The notes beneath the pieces were generated by a model, which saw nothing but the letters and a program-made list of their open reading frames with translations, was not told where the DNA came from and searched no databases. From CAIWHR01 sp963741355 (lineage in GTDB: Bacteria > Pseudomonadota > Gammaproteobacteria > Burkholderiales > Casimicrobiaceae), in NCBI GenBank assembly GCA_963741355.1, contig CAVUIG010000010.1:1-64000 (forward strand): a stretch of DNA of 64,000 bases. Reading direction: 5' to 3'. Shown here one piece after another: positions 25,796-35,662 of the stretch; the first letter of the stretch is position 1, and every line of letters starts with the position of its first letter. The translations under genes and the position numbers were made by a program.

Positions 25796-28700
25796 TCAGG
25801 CCGGCGCGGCGAGCGAGAGCATTTCGCGCAGGTTGCGGATCAGCTCCTCTTCCTGGAACGGCTTGCCGAGGAAGAGGTCGACGCCGAGCTCGCGCGCGCG
25901 GTTGCGGTGCTTTTCCGCGGTGCGCGAGGTGATCATCACGATCGGAATGTGAGCGTTGCGCGGATCGCTCTTGATCGTCTTCGTGAACTCGAATCCGTCC
26001 ATGCGCGGCATCTCGATGTCGAGCAGGATGACGTCCGGCCGCTCGACGTCGAGTAGCTGCAGCGCGTCGACACCGTCCCGCGCCGTGACGACGCGGAATC
26101 CCGCGCGCGTCAGCAGGCGTCCCGTGATCTTGCGCACCGTGAGCGAGTCGTCGACGATCATCGCCAGCGGCACCGCGGCGGCGGCCGCCTCGATCTTGGT
26201 GGTGACGCGCTCGGCATGCGGGTCGAACGCCGGCACGCTGGCACGCTGCGCGAGCTGGACCGGGTTGATGATCAGCACGATCTCGCCGGTGCCGAGCACG
26301 GTGGCGCCGGCGATGCCCGACACCCGCGCGAGCTGCGGCCCGATGTTCTTGACCACGACTTCCTGGTTGCCGACCATCTCGTCGACGTGGATCGCGGCGG
26401 TGCTCTGGCCGGCACGCAGAAGCAGCAGCGGGTTGAAGCGCGCGGTCTCCGGATTGTGCTGCGAGTCGCCGAGCAGCCGCGGCAGGTAGAACAGCGGATA
26501 CGAGACACCCTTCCACTCGACCTGGTGCTGCACGTACGCGCTGAGCAGCGCTTCCGCCTTGACCTGCTGCACCTGCTCGACCATCGGCGCCGGCAGCGCC
26601 CAGAGCCGTCCGCCGGCACGCACGAGCACGGCCTGGGCAACGGCGAGCGTCAGCGGCAGATAGAGGAGGAACGTGGTGCCGCGGCCCGGCCGCGACGACA
26701 CTTCGACGCGACCGCCCAGCGCCGCGATCTCGGCGCGCACGACGTCCATTCCGATGCCGCGGCCCGATACCTGGGTGACCTTGGTCGCCGTCGAGAAGCC
26801 GGGCTCGAAGATGAACTCGATCAGGTTCGCGTCGGTCGGCTGCGCGTCGGCGGCGACGCGGCCGAGCGCGACCGCCTTCGCGCGAATCTGCGCGAAATCG
26901 AGGCCGGCGCCGTCGTCGGCGATCTCGATCGCGATTTCGTTGCCGACCTGGCGCACGCTGACCGTGATCTCCCCGGTCTCCGGCTTGCCCGCGTCGACGC
27001 GCGCCGCGCGCGGCTCCACGCCGTGGTCGAGCGCGTTGCGCAGCAGGTGCTCGAGCGGGCCGGCAAGCTTTTCCAGCACCGACCGGTCGAGCTCGACCTG
27101 GCCGCCGCGGATCTCGAGGTTCGCCCGCTTGTCGAGCTCCTTCGCGGTGGCGCGCATGATCCGGTAGAGGCGCTCCGACATGCTGGCAAACGGAACGGTG
27201 CGAATCGAGAACAGCTGTTGCTGCACCTCGCGCGAGAGCCGCGCCTGCGCGACCAGCGCGGCGTCGGCGTCGTCGAGGTTCTTCAGCAGCGACTGCTGGA
27301 CCGTGGAGACGTCGTTGACGCCCTCCGCCAGCGAGCGGGTCAGCTCCTGGAAGCGCGTATAGCGGTCGAATTCCAGCGGGTCGAAGCCCTCCGCCGCCTC
27401 GCCGACCTGCGACATCCGCGACTGGATCTGCGATTCGCCCTGGATCTCGATCTCGCGCACCTGCGTGCGGAGCCGGATCACGCTCCCCGTCAATTCGAGC
27501 AGGTTGCTCTTGAGCGCGCGGAGCTCGCCCTCGACGCGCGCCCGGGTGATCGCAACCTCGCCGGCCTCGTTGACCAGCCGGTCGATGAGGTCGGCGCGCA
27601 CGCGCAAGAGGGGCCGCTGCGCAGCGTCGATTTCGACGGCGGATGCCGCCTGCGTCGCGCTCGCCGGCGCGGCGGGCACCGCGACGCCCGGTGCTGCCGC
27701 GGACATCGGGACCACGATCGGCCGCTCGGCAGCCGGCGGCGCGCCGGTGGTCGTGGCGGTTTCCGGAGCCGGCGCCGCTTCCGGCGCGAATACGCCGGGC
27801 GAAACCCATGGCAGCGCGACGTTGATCTTGCCTTCGCGCAATGCTTCCAGCACGAACGCGATGCGATCGAGGTCGTCGTCGAGCGCGTCGAACAGTGCCG
27901 GCGTCGCCGCGACGAGCGCATCGCCGGCGACCAGGCGCGATTCCATCAGGTGCGTGAGCTCGCCGAGACGCATCGCGCCCGCCATCCGGGCGCTGCCCTT
28001 GAACGTGTGCAGCGTGCGGCGCAGCTTGCTCGCGTGCTCGTCGTTGCCCGGCTGGCGGCGCCACGCGCGGAGCTCTTCGCCCGCCTGCGGAAAGAGCTCG
28101 GTCGCCTCGTCGAGGAAGATCGGCAGCACATCACGGTCGACGTCGTCGTGCACGCCGACAAGGGGGTCGACCGCGACGTCGGGCACCGCCTCGGCCGCGG
28201 CAGCCGGCGCGGTCGTGGCGGGCGCCCTCGCCTGCGTCGCGGCCGCCGCGGGCGGAGCCGCCGGCCGAAGCTCGGTCACGGGCGCCGGTCTCGATGCATG
28301 CTCGGGCGGCGCCTCCGGCACCTCGATCGCAGGGGCGACCGGTGCTTCGCTCGCGTGCTCTTCGTCGTGCAGCGCGCGCGCGGCTTCGCGCTCGGCATGG
28401 GCTTCGGCGTCGGCAAGCCCGAGCTCGGGCGTCGCCTCCTGGCGCAGCGTCTCGAGCTCCTGCTGGATTTCGGCGGCCTCGACGGCATCCGAGGCGGTGA
28501 AGCTCGCGCGCGCATGCACACGGCCGACCAGCGCGCGCAGGCCCTCGATGGCGCGCGCGAGGATCGGCTGGGCGGCGCCCGGCAGCGGCGTGCCGCGCTC
28601 GGCGAGCCCGATGAGGCACTGCTCCAGCGACTTCGCGGTGGTGGCGATCAGCGGAAAGCCGCCGGTCCGATGAATGCCGCATAGCGTGTGGCTCGCGCGC

Positions 28701-31582
28701 ACCATTTCCGCGGACGGAAGTTGATGCGAGTCGAACTGGAGGATTTCCTGCTCGCGCGCGAGCGTGGCGAGGTGCTGGTCGGCCTCGTCCATCAGGATCT
28801 GGAAGAGCGTCGCGGAGAGCATGACGTCGCCGACGGCGATCTCGTCGGATTCCGCCTGCGCCTGCGGCTGGGCGCTGTGCTCGGGTGGCGGTGTCGAGGC
28901 GGACTCGAGCTCCGGCAATGCCTCCGGCGCGATCGCGATTTCCGCGACCGGATCGGTGCGGACGGCGGAACGCGCGGAGCGCTCGCCCACGGCATCGAAC
29001 AGCGAAATCACCTGCGGTGAGGACCCCTCCTGCGACGAGCCCAGCTCGGGCAGCGCGAAGAGCTCGACTTCCTCGGAAGGGTCGGGAGACTCGACGGGTC
29101 CGGCCGCGACGGGAACGTCGGCGGCGGGCTCCGGTGCCGCAGGCGTGGGTTTCAGCGCCGACTCGCGGCCCTGCGGCAGCTCGGCCTCGACCGCCTCGAT
29201 CGCGGCGTGCAGCACCGCGGGATCGACGGCGACGCGCCCGTTCGCGGAGATCGCCTCGACCCACGCGGTGAACTCGCGGTGCGCGGTCGCGATCATCGCG
29301 AGCGCCTCGGGCGTGACCGTGTGGTCGTCCTCGAGCAGCCGGTTCAGGATCTTTTCGACGGCGAAGGCGAGCTCGCCCAGCTCGACCAGGCCGACCATGC
29401 GTCCGCTGCCCTTCAGCGTGTGGAATTGTCGGCGGACTGTGCGCAGCGCCTCGCGATCGCCGGGGTTGCCTTCGAGCGCATGACGCTGCTCGTCGACCGT
29501 CTGGAGCACCTCGCCCGCCTCCGCGAGATAGATGCCGACGAGCTCCGCGTCGAGCCCGGTCGCGTCGGTGTCGAGCAGCCGCTGCGTTTCCTCGGAGATC
29601 GCGGGGGCCGGCGCCGCACCGCCGCTTTCCGCGATCGCCTCGACGGCGGCCGCGAGGTCGCCCGCGCCGCCCGCCTCGAGCTCGTTCAGCGCGACTTCGG
29701 CCTGCAGGATGAGCCCCTCGTCGCCGATCAGCTCGGCGTCGTCGCGCAGGCTCGCGAGCTTCGCCCGCAGCGATTCGCGGATCGCGGCGTCGGCGGGCGC
29801 GTGCCGGATTTCCTCGACGAGCTGCGGCAGCGCGTTGCGCAGTTCCTTCACCGCCGCCTCGGCGGAATCGCTGCGGTCGTCGGCGGCGAGCTTCGGCGCC
29901 TCGCCGAGGCGCTTCGCAAGCAGCGGCGCGATCAGGCGTTCGCGGTCCGGCCGCTGCTGCTCGACCGCCTCGATGTAGAACCCCAGTCCGGACAGCGCTT
30001 CGGCCAGGAGCTCGAGGTCCTCGTTGGGTACCTCGGTCTCCGGATCCGCGTACGTGTCGATCTGCGCTTCGCAAAGCCCGAGCAGCCGTTCCGCGTCGTC
30101 GAGGCCCAGCATGCGCAGCGCGCCGCGGATCTGCTGGCTGTCCTTGGTGAGCGTCGCGAGCTCCGCGCGCTTCGAGCTGTCGCGGAAGAACGCGTCGAGC
30201 ACCTGTTCCATGTGGCGCAGGTTGGTCTGGATCTCGCGGCCGACCTGCGCCAGCAGAAGACGCTCCTGCGCGCGCTTGGACATCTCGTCCAGCAGCGGCG
30301 CGGCGGCGCCCCCCGGGGCGGGCCGCGCGAGCTGCGCGGCGCCGAGCCGCGCGATCATCGCCTCGACCTGCTTCGGAAAATCGGGCGACAGGTTCGCGTA
30401 GTTCTCGAAGGCGCTCTCCGCGAGCAGGATCCCGGTCGCGTATTCCATCGCGAACGATTCCGACACGGATGGCGGGAGCTTGTTGAGACGCTCGACCAGC
30501 GCCGCGGTGAGCTTCATCAGCGCACCGTTGCCGACCTCGGCGGCGTGCTTGTGCACCGACGCGAGCGTCTGCTTGAGCTTCGGCAGGTTCTCCGGTCGCC
30601 CCGAGGTGAACTTGAGCCAGGCATCCTTGGCCGCATTGAGCAGCTCGCGCGCGTCGCGCAGATGCGGCTGGATGCGCACGAGGTCGGCGTTGAGCACCTC
30701 GGCCGAGGGGATGAGCCCGCCAAGCTTGAAGCCGCGCTGCACCGCCTGCACCGAAGGCGCGATCGGCGCGCTGATCGCGACGTAATAGAGCACTTCGCGG
30801 CGCAGGCGGTCGGCGACCTTGCCCGAGCCTTCGACGACGCGACGGATCTGCAGGTCGACGCGCGCGGCGAGCTGCTTCACGCCGAATCCGGATTCGAGCC
30901 CGCGCTCGACCAGTGCGTCGAGCAGCGCGCCGACGGTCCACCAGAACGCGCGCAGGTTCTGCTGCGTGGTCGCGCTCTCGATGCCGGCGACCGCGTCGCG
31001 CATCGTCTTCGCGCCCTCGTCGTCGCCGCGCAGCCATGCGAGGAGGCCGCGCTGGTACAGGCGGCGCTGCTTCACCATGAACGACGGCAGCTTGTTGGGC
31101 GGAATCACCTGCGGCGCCGCGAGCCGCGGCGCCCGCGGGCCGAGATCGGGATAGAACAGATCGGTGGGCGCCGAGGCCCTGACCCCGCGCGAGCGCTGCA
31201 TCAGCTCGTATTCGGGGAAGAGCCTGAGCGGAACGGGCGGCGCGCCCTTGACGAGCTCGTCGAGGAAGATCCGCAGCTTGCGGCAGGCCTTGTCGACGAG
31301 ATCGCATACCGGCGCCACCTTGCCCGGCTCGAGATCGGCGAGGAGCGAGAGCTGCCGCTCGATCTCGTCGCTGTAGGCGACCACCGCATCGAGCCCGACC
31401 ATCTGGATCGCGCCCGCCGCCTGGTGGACGTGGGTGCGCGCGTGCTTCAGCGGCGACGGGTCGGCCGGCGCCGCACGAAACGCCGCGAGCGACTCGATGC
31501 CGCGCGTCAGCGCCTGGTCGATCTCACCCTGGACCCACGAGAGGGGGCCAAGGTCGAATTCGCTTATGGAGTCGGTCGCCAC
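25796..31582 (-). CDS. pilL: PilL/ChpA-type hybrid chemotaxis histidine kinase
   Basis: About 1,930 residues. From the N-terminus there is a degenerate Hpt-like region (HARTHVHQAAGAIQMVG, near residue 50), a long helical region, then Hpt modules with phosphorylatable His: FHTLKGSGRMVG (near 720), SHTLCGIHRTGG (near 965) and LHTFKGSARMAG (near 1190). The CheA core has the N-box HLLRNALDHGVEP, DDGAGLD and GRGIGMDVV (about 1510-1640). A CheW domain follows (about 1645-1785), then a receiver (AMIVDDSLTVRK, phospho-Asp in ILLDIEMPRMDG). It is the kinase of the type IV pilus/twitching chemosensory system. GTG 31582 starts next to the conserved DLGPLSWVQGE; GTG 31630 is an alternative. Confidence 0.94.
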   Translation of the reverse strand: MATDSISEFDLGPLSWVQGEIDQALTRGIESLAAFRAAPADPSPLKHARTHVHQAAGAIQMVGLDAVVAYSDEIERQLSLLADLEPGKVAPVCDLVDKACRKLRIFLDELVKGAPPVPLRLFPEYELMQRSRGVRASAPTDLFYPDLGPRAPRLAAPQVIPPNKLPSFMVKQRRLYQRGLLAWLRGDDEGAKTMRDAVAGIESATTQQNLRAFWWTVGALLDALVERGLESGFGVKQLAARVDLQIRRVVEGSGKVADRLRREVLYYVAISAPIAPSVQAVQRGFKLGGLIPSAEVLNADLVRIQPHLRDARELLNAAKDAWLKFTSGRPENLPKLKQTLASVHKHAAEVGNGALMKLTAALVERLNKLPPSVSESFAMEYATGILLAESAFENYANLSPDFPKQVEAMIARLGAAQLARPAPGGAAAPLLDEMSKRAQERLLLAQVGREIQTNLRHMEQVLDAFFRDSSKRAELATLTKDSQQIRGALRMLGLDDAERLLGLCEAQIDTYADPETEVPNEDLELLAEALSGLGFYIEAVEQQRPDRERLIAPLLAKRLGEAPKLAADDRSDSAEAAVKELRNALPQLVEEIRHAPADAAIRESLRAKLASLRDDAELIGDEGLILQAEVALNELEAGGAGDLAAAVEAIAESGGAAPAPAISEETQRLLDTDATGLDAELVGIYLAEAGEVLQTVDEQRHALEGNPGDREALRTVRRQFHTLKGSGRMVGLVELGELAFAVEKILNRLLEDDHTVTPEALAMIATAHREFTAWVEAISANGRVAVDPAVLHAAIEAVEAELPQGRESALKPTPAAPEPAADVPVAAGPVESPDPSEEVELFALPELGSSQEGSSPQVISLFDAVGERSARSAVRTDPVAEIAIAPEALPELESASTPPPEHSAQPQAQAESDEIAVGDVMLSATLFQILMDEADQHLATLAREQEILQFDSHQLPSAEMVRASHTLCGIHRTGGFPLIATTAKSLEQCLIGLAERGTPLPGAAQPILARAIEGLRALVGRVHARASFTASDAVEAAEIQQELETLRQEATPELGLADAEAHAEREAARALHDEEHASEAPVAPAIEVPEAPPEHASRPAPVTELRPAAPPAAAATQARAPATTAPAAAAEAVPDVAVDPLVGVHDDVDRDVLPIFLDEATELFPQAGEELRAWRRQPGNDEHASKLRRTLHTFKGSARMAGAMRLGELTHLMESRLVAGDALVAATPALFDALDDDLDRIAFVLEALREGKINVALPWVSPGVFAPEAAPAPETATTTGAPPAAERPIVVPMSAAAPGVAVPAAPASATQAASAVEIDAAQRPLLRVRADLIDRLVNEAGEVAITRARVEGELRALKSNLLELTGSVIRLRTQVREIEIQGESQIQSRMSQVGEAAEGFDPLEFDRYTRFQELTRSLAEGVNDVSTVQQSLLKNLDDADAALVAQARLSREVQQQLFSIRTVPFASMSERLYRIMRATAKELDKRANLEIRGGQVELDRSVLEKLAGPLEHLLRNALDHGVEPRAARVDAGKPETGEITVSVRQVGNEIAIEIADDGAGLDFAQIRAKAVALGRVAADAQPTDANLIEFIFEPGFSTATKVTQVSGRGIGMDVVRAEIAALGGRVEVSSRPGRGTTFLLYLPLTLAVAQAVLVRAGGRLWALPAPMVEQVQQVKAEALLSAYVQHQVEWKGVSYPLFYLPRLLGDSQHNPETARFNPLLLLRAGQSTAAIHVDEMVGNQEVVVKNIGPQLARVSGIAGATVLGTGEIVLIINPVQLAQRASVPAFDPHAERVTTKIEAAAAAVPLAMIVDDSLTVRKITGRLLTRAGFRVVTARDGVDALQLLDVERPDVILLDIEMPRMDGFEFTKTIKSDPRNAHIPIVMITSRTAEKHRNRARELGVDLFLGKPFQEEELIRNLREMLSLAAPA

Positions 31583-31669
31583 GATGATTTCGCCGGATTC
31601 TCGACGCTTGAGCAAGAACCGCGCCTGCACCGCGAAACGGCGCTGCGCCGGCCCGCCCCTCGCCAGCCG

Positions 31670-33871
31670 CTAGACCTTGAACCCCGCGACCGAGCTGCGC
31701 AGCTCGGCCGCGAGCCGCGTCAGCTGGCCGATCGACACATTCGTCTGCTTGGTGCCCTCCGTCGTCTCCTCGGTGATCTTGAGGATGCCCTGCATGCCGC
31801 GCGTCACGTCGGACACCGATGTCGACTGCTTCTGAGTCTGCGCCGAGATGCCGCCGATGAGCTCGGCCAGCTCGCGCGACACCCGCCGGATCTCGTCCAG
31901 GGCCTGACCGGCCGCGTCGGACAGCTTCGTTCCCTCGACCACGCCGACCGTCGACTTCTCCATGGCCGCCACCGCGTCCTGCGTGTCCGCCTGAATCGTC
32001 TTCACGATCGCCTCGATCTGCTTCGTCGCCTCGCCGGAGCGCTCCGCGAGCCGCTGCACTTCCTCGGCGACCACCGTGAATCCGCGGCCCGCCTCGCCCG
32101 CCGATGCCGCCTGGATGGCGGCGTTCAGCGCGAGCACGTTCGTCTGCTCGGTGATGTCCGAGATGAGCTCGACGATCTCGCCGATCTCCAGCGACGATTC
32201 GCCGAGCCGCTTGATGCGCTTCGACGTGTCCTGGATCTGCGTCCGGATCTCGTTCATGCCGGCGATCTGGTTCTGCACCGACTGCGCGCCCTTCTCGGCG
32301 GCGGCGAGCGACTGCTGCGCCACGCGGGCCGACTGCGCCGCGCTCTGCGACACCTCGCTGATCGACTGCGCCATCTGCAGCACCGACGACGACGCCTGCT
32401 GGATCTCCTTGTTCTGCCGCTGCGACGCCTCGTAGAGGCGGTTGGAGATCGCCTGTGCGTCCTGCGTCGCCTTGGCCACCTGGTCGGTCGCCGAGTTGAT
32501 CCCCTTCACCAGCGTGCGCAGTTCCTCGATCGTGAAATTGATGGAGTCCGCGATCGCGCCCGTCACGTCCTCGGTCACCGACGCCTGCACGGTGAGATCA
32601 CCGTCGGCGAGGTTGCCCATCTCGTTCAGCAGCCGGAGAATCGCCTCCTGGTTGCGCTTGTTCTCCTGCTCGCTCTCGACCGCGCGCATCCGCGAGTCGT
32701 CGAGGAACACCTTGCCGAGCAGAAGCAGCGCGGCGAACCCCAGCACCGCGAAGACGATCGCGGCCCACAGCGTGAACGTCCGCGTGCGTCCGCCGCCCTC
32801 GAAACTGTCGGCAAGCTGCGTGGTCTCGTTCAGCAGGGCCTCGGACTCGCTGTTCACCGCGCGTGCCGCCTGCTTCGCGGTGACCAGCCGGTTCATGTTC
32901 TGCAGGATCGCGCTCACGCCGGCGTCGTAATTGGCGAACCGCTTCGTGAGCTCCACCAGCGTCGTGCGCGCCTCTTCGTTGTGGACGCCCGGCAGCCGCA
33001 GCGCCTCGCTGCCCTTGAGGAGGCCGTTCAGGATCTCGCGGAACGTGCCGGCGTCCTTGCCGAGCAGGAACGCGACCTCGGGATCGATTTCCTCGGACGA
33101 CGCGAGCGCGTTGGCGTTCTTGCCGATCCGCTGCGACAGCACGGCGAGCTGGTTCGCGTACTCGACCTCGCGCAGACTGCCGCCTCCCTGGCCGATCTGC
33201 TGCCCCGCCTGCTGCGCGAGCTCCAGGATCGCCGTATTGCCCTGGTTGATGGTCTCGAGTCCCTTGGCGAGCGAGGTGAGGCTCTGCTGGTTGTCGAGGA
33301 CGCGCCCGGCATTGACGTCGACCCGGACCCAGCGCTCCTTGATCGCCTGCAGCATCTTCATCGTCGAATCGTCCTGCCCGGCGTCGAGCGACACGCCCTT
33401 GACCGTGCCCCCCGCCAGCAGCGGGTCGAGGTCGTTGCGGAATCGTTCGCGGCTGTCCTTCACCGCGGCGAAGGCGGCGCTCTGTCCCTGCGCGGCCAGC
33501 GCGGTGCCCCGCGCGAGCCGTTGCGAGAGCATCTGCATTTCGGTTGCCGTCGACGCCATCGCCGCGCCCTGCGCCGCCACCCGCGCGTCGAAGATCACCA
33601 TCAGGACCGCCAGGACGAGGAACAGCAGCATGACGCCGCCCAGCACCTGAATCTGCCGCACGATCGGGAGGTGCCCGATGAGCGGAATCCGCCACGGCGC
33701 CGCGACCTCGTTCTTCGCCGCACGCAGCTGGTCCATGATCGAGACCGAGGCCAGCGGGTCGTAACCCGACGTGCCGGCACGCACCTGCGTCGTCGGCATG
33801 TCGAGGTCCAACGGCTGATCGGCGTTCTTGCCGGCGCCGAAGAGTTTCGGCAATTTCAGGTTGAGCGCCAT
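31670..33871 (-). CDS. pilJ: Methyl-accepting chemotaxis protein PilJ
   Basis: 733 residues, longer than most MCPs and typical of PilJ. A cytoplasmic N-terminal stretch of about 75 residues precedes TM1 (VLGGVMLLFLVLAVLMVIF). The periplasmic part (about 100-360) contains two PilJ-type helical modules (QMLSQRLARGTALAA, LAVLSQRIGKNANALA). TM2 is LWAAIVFAVLGFAALLLLG, then a HAMP-like region and the signalling tip ITEQTNVLALNAAIQAASAG with EAGRGFTVVAEEVQRLAERS. It senses surface or pilus signals and controls PilL kinase through PilI. It lies between pilI and pilL on the same strand. Confidence 0.95.
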   Translation of the reverse strand: MALNLKLPKLFGAGKNADQPLDLDMPTTQVRAGTSGYDPLASVSIMDQLRAAKNEVAAPWRIPLIGHLPIVRQIQVLGGVMLLFLVLAVLMVIFDARVAAQGAAMASTATEMQMLSQRLARGTALAAQGQSAAFAAVKDSRERFRNDLDPLLAGGTVKGVSLDAGQDDSTMKMLQAIKERWVRVDVNAGRVLDNQQSLTSLAKGLETINQGNTAILELAQQAGQQIGQGGGSLREVEYANQLAVLSQRIGKNANALASSEEIDPEVAFLLGKDAGTFREILNGLLKGSEALRLPGVHNEEARTTLVELTKRFANYDAGVSAILQNMNRLVTAKQAARAVNSESEALLNETTQLADSFEGGGRTRTFTLWAAIVFAVLGFAALLLLGKVFLDDSRMRAVESEQENKRNQEAILRLLNEMGNLADGDLTVQASVTEDVTGAIADSINFTIEELRTLVKGINSATDQVAKATQDAQAISNRLYEASQRQNKEIQQASSSVLQMAQSISEVSQSAAQSARVAQQSLAAAEKGAQSVQNQIAGMNEIRTQIQDTSKRIKRLGESSLEIGEIVELISDITEQTNVLALNAAIQAASAGEAGRGFTVVAEEVQRLAERSGEATKQIEAIVKTIQADTQDAVAAMEKSTVGVVEGTKLSDAAGQALDEIRRVSRELAELIGGISAQTQKQSTSVSDVTRGMQGILKITEETTEGTKQTNVSIGQLTRLAAELRSSVAGFKV

Positions 33872-33940
33872 TGTTCCTCCGGGTATTGCATTCGCATCCG
33901 CAGCACAGCGGGTTTGTAGTTTTCGCTTGTCATCAGCAGT

Positions 33941-34471
33941 CTAGAGCCCGACGCGCAGGAAATTGGAATCCTTGGCGAGGAGCGCGAGGTCGATCTCCTG
34001 CCACACGGCGCCGTCGGCATCCATCCATCGCTGTCCATACCATGCCGGCGCCTCGCCCGGCGGCGATGCCGGCGCGAGCTCGGCGATGCTGCGAAGCCCC
34101 AGCACGCGCTCGACGACGAGGCCGGCCTTGAAGTCGCCCACGCGCGGGCCGAACAGCAGAAGTCTCGCCTGGCCCGGACTCGTGGCGGCAGGATTGGCGC
34201 CGTGCCCCAGGAATCCGCTGAAGTCGATCACGCTGTAGAGATTGCCGCGAATGTTGGCGATGCCGAGGAACCATGCCTGGGTGAGCGGCACCGTCGCCAC
34301 CGCCGGCGTTGCGATCACCTCGCCCGCGTCGGCCAGGCGGATCAGCCACTGCGAGCCGGCGCAGGCGAGCCCCAGCCGCGAGGACTCGACCTGCGCGGCG
34401 GTCTTGCTCGCGAGACGGGTGGCCAGTTCCTGCTGGAACGACCGGAGATCGAGTTTGGCGGCGCGGGCCAT
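33941..34471 (-). CDS. pilI: CheW-like adaptor PilI
   Basis: 176 residues with one CheW domain: LACAGSQWLIRLADAGEVI, VPLTQAWFLGIANIRGNLYSV and LVVERVLGLRSI. CheW proteins link the receptor (PilJ) to the kinase (PilL). Gene order pilG-pilH-pilI-pilJ-pilL supports the assignment. Starts 24 bases after pilH. Confidence 0.93.
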   Translation of the reverse strand: MARAAKLDLRSFQQELATRLASKTAAQVESSRLGLACAGSQWLIRLADAGEVIATPAVATVPLTQAWFLGIANIRGNLYSVIDFSGFLGHGANPAATSPGQARLLLFGPRVGDFKAGLVVERVLGLRSIAELAPASPPGEAPAWYGQRWMDADGAVWQEIDLALLAKDSNFLRVGL

Positions 34472-34495
34472 GAGGCGGTTCGCGTGGGAGGTCGA

Positions 34496-34861
34496 TCAGC
34501 CGAGCGCGACGATCTTCGCCAGCAGCTCGTCCTTGTTGATCGGCTTCACGACGTAGTCGCGCGCGCCCTGGCGCATGCCCCAGATCTTGTCGGTCTCCTG
34601 GCTCTTCGACGTGCACAGGATGATCGGGATGGTCCTCGTCTCGGCATCGCGGCTGATCGCGCGCGTCGCCTGAAAGCCGTTGAGCCCGGGCATGACCACA
34701 TCCATCAGGATGAGGTCGGGATGGACCTGCCGCGCCTTCAGGATCGCGTCCTCGCCGTTGTCGCTGGCGACGACCTCGTAGCCGGCCTTCGACAGCATGT
34801 CGTTCAACACGTGCCGCTCGGTCGGCGAATCATCGACGATCAGAATTCTCTTGATTGCCAT
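34496..34861 (-). CDS. pilH: Response regulator PilH
   Basis: A stand-alone receiver domain of 121 residues: acidic pocket ILIVDDSPTERH, phospho-acceptor Asp in LILMDVVMPGLNG, Thr/Ser in ILCTSKSQETD and Lys in YVVKPINKDEL. In the Pil-Chp system PilH is the second, signal-damping or retraction-linked regulator phosphorylated by PilL/ChpA. It is encoded between pilG and pilI. Confidence 0.93.
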   Translation of the reverse strand: MAIKRILIVDDSPTERHVLNDMLSKAGYEVVASDNGEDAILKARQVHPDLILMDVVMPGLNGFQATRAISRDAETRTIPIILCTSKSQETDKIWGMRQGARDYVVKPINKDELLAKIVALG

Positions 34862-34928
34862 TGCTCCTGCCCTGTTTCACCCATCCCCAGCGGCGGGTCC
34901 GCGCCCGCCGGTGACCCGGCCCGGCTTC

Positions 34929-35330
34929 TCACGCGGCGGCCGCGCGCTTCACGTGCGCGGCGACGGCCTTGAGCAGGCTTTCTTTGGTAAACGGCTTCGT
35001 CAGATATTGATCCGATCCGACCATGCGCCCGCGCGCCCGGTCGAACAGGCCGTCCTTCGACGACAGCATGACCACCGGCGTGCCGTGGAACTTCGAATTC
35101 TTCTTGATGAGCGCGCAGGTCTGGTACCCGTCAAGGCGCGGCATCATGATGTCGACGAAAATGATCGACGGCTGGTGATCGGTGATTTTGGCGAGCGCGT
35201 CAAAGCCATCCTCGGCGAGGATGACCGTGCAGCCCGCCTGCAGCAAAAAGATCTCGGCGCTGCGGCGAATGGTGTTCGAGTCGTCGATCACCATTACCTT
35301 GACGCCAGACAGTGTATTCGGCTCCGCCAA
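34929..35330 (-). CDS. pilG: Response regulator PilG
   Basis: A stand-alone receiver of 133 residues: VKVMVIDDSNTIRRSAEIFL, Asp in IIFVDIMMPRLDGYQTC, VMLSSKDGLFDRARG and the conserved Lys in YLTKPFTKES. PilG promotes pilus extension and cAMP signalling in model systems. It is the first gene of the operon here; the upstream region to 35662 shows no further coding gene. Confidence 0.94.
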   Translation of the reverse strand: MAEPNTLSGVKVMVIDDSNTIRRSAEIFLLQAGCTVILAEDGFDALAKITDHQPSIIFVDIMMPRLDGYQTCALIKKNSKFHGTPVVMLSSKDGLFDRARGRMVGSDQYLTKPFTKESLLKAVAAHVKRAAAA

Positions 35331-35662
35331 CGTATTCTCCCGTTCGGGCCCCTCCGCGCCGGCGCCGCGTCAATTGGGCGCCGCGCGTCCCGGGGCAAGT
35401 TTGCCATGACCGAAGCCTGTTGACTAGAGCATAAACCTTGCCGGAATCGGCTTCGCGGGCCTGATCCGACTGTTTTTGCAACACCTGAGCAAGTTTTCCC
35501 GCCAAAACTGCCGTGGCGCGGCAGTGGCGGACGCCGGGCGTCCGCTTCACCGCAGCAAGGAAGTGCGCGAAATGACGCTCCGCGGCAGGATCCATCGCAC
35601 GGCCCGCACGATTTCGCAGCGCCCGCAGGCCGTGCCGCAGGCGCGCCGACGGGTCTCGCCGG
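35331..35662. other. Spacer upstream of pilG
   Basis: 332 bases between the pilG start and the end of ilvA. It should contain the pil operon promoter. On the minus strand TATGCT near 35436 could be a -10 box but lacks a matching -35, and a sigma-54-like TTGG...TTGCT near 35490 has the wrong spacing. Short open frames here are not supported as genes. Confidence 0.4.

Noticed and set aside
24798..28064. A 1,088-codon minus-strand frame bridging pilL and the EF-G-like gene
   Set aside because: It is out of frame with both genes and rich in Arg/Ala, and the two real genes explain the region.
29207..33919. A 1,570-codon open frame on the plus strand opposite pilL and pilJ
   Set aside because: It mirrors the codon structure of two clear genes on the other strand in GC-rich DNA and shows no domain.
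35484..35503. Sigma-54-like promoter before pilG (minus strand TTGG... TTGCT)
   Set aside because: The GG and GC dinucleotides are 11 bases apart instead of the required 10, and no sigma-54 activator is visible.
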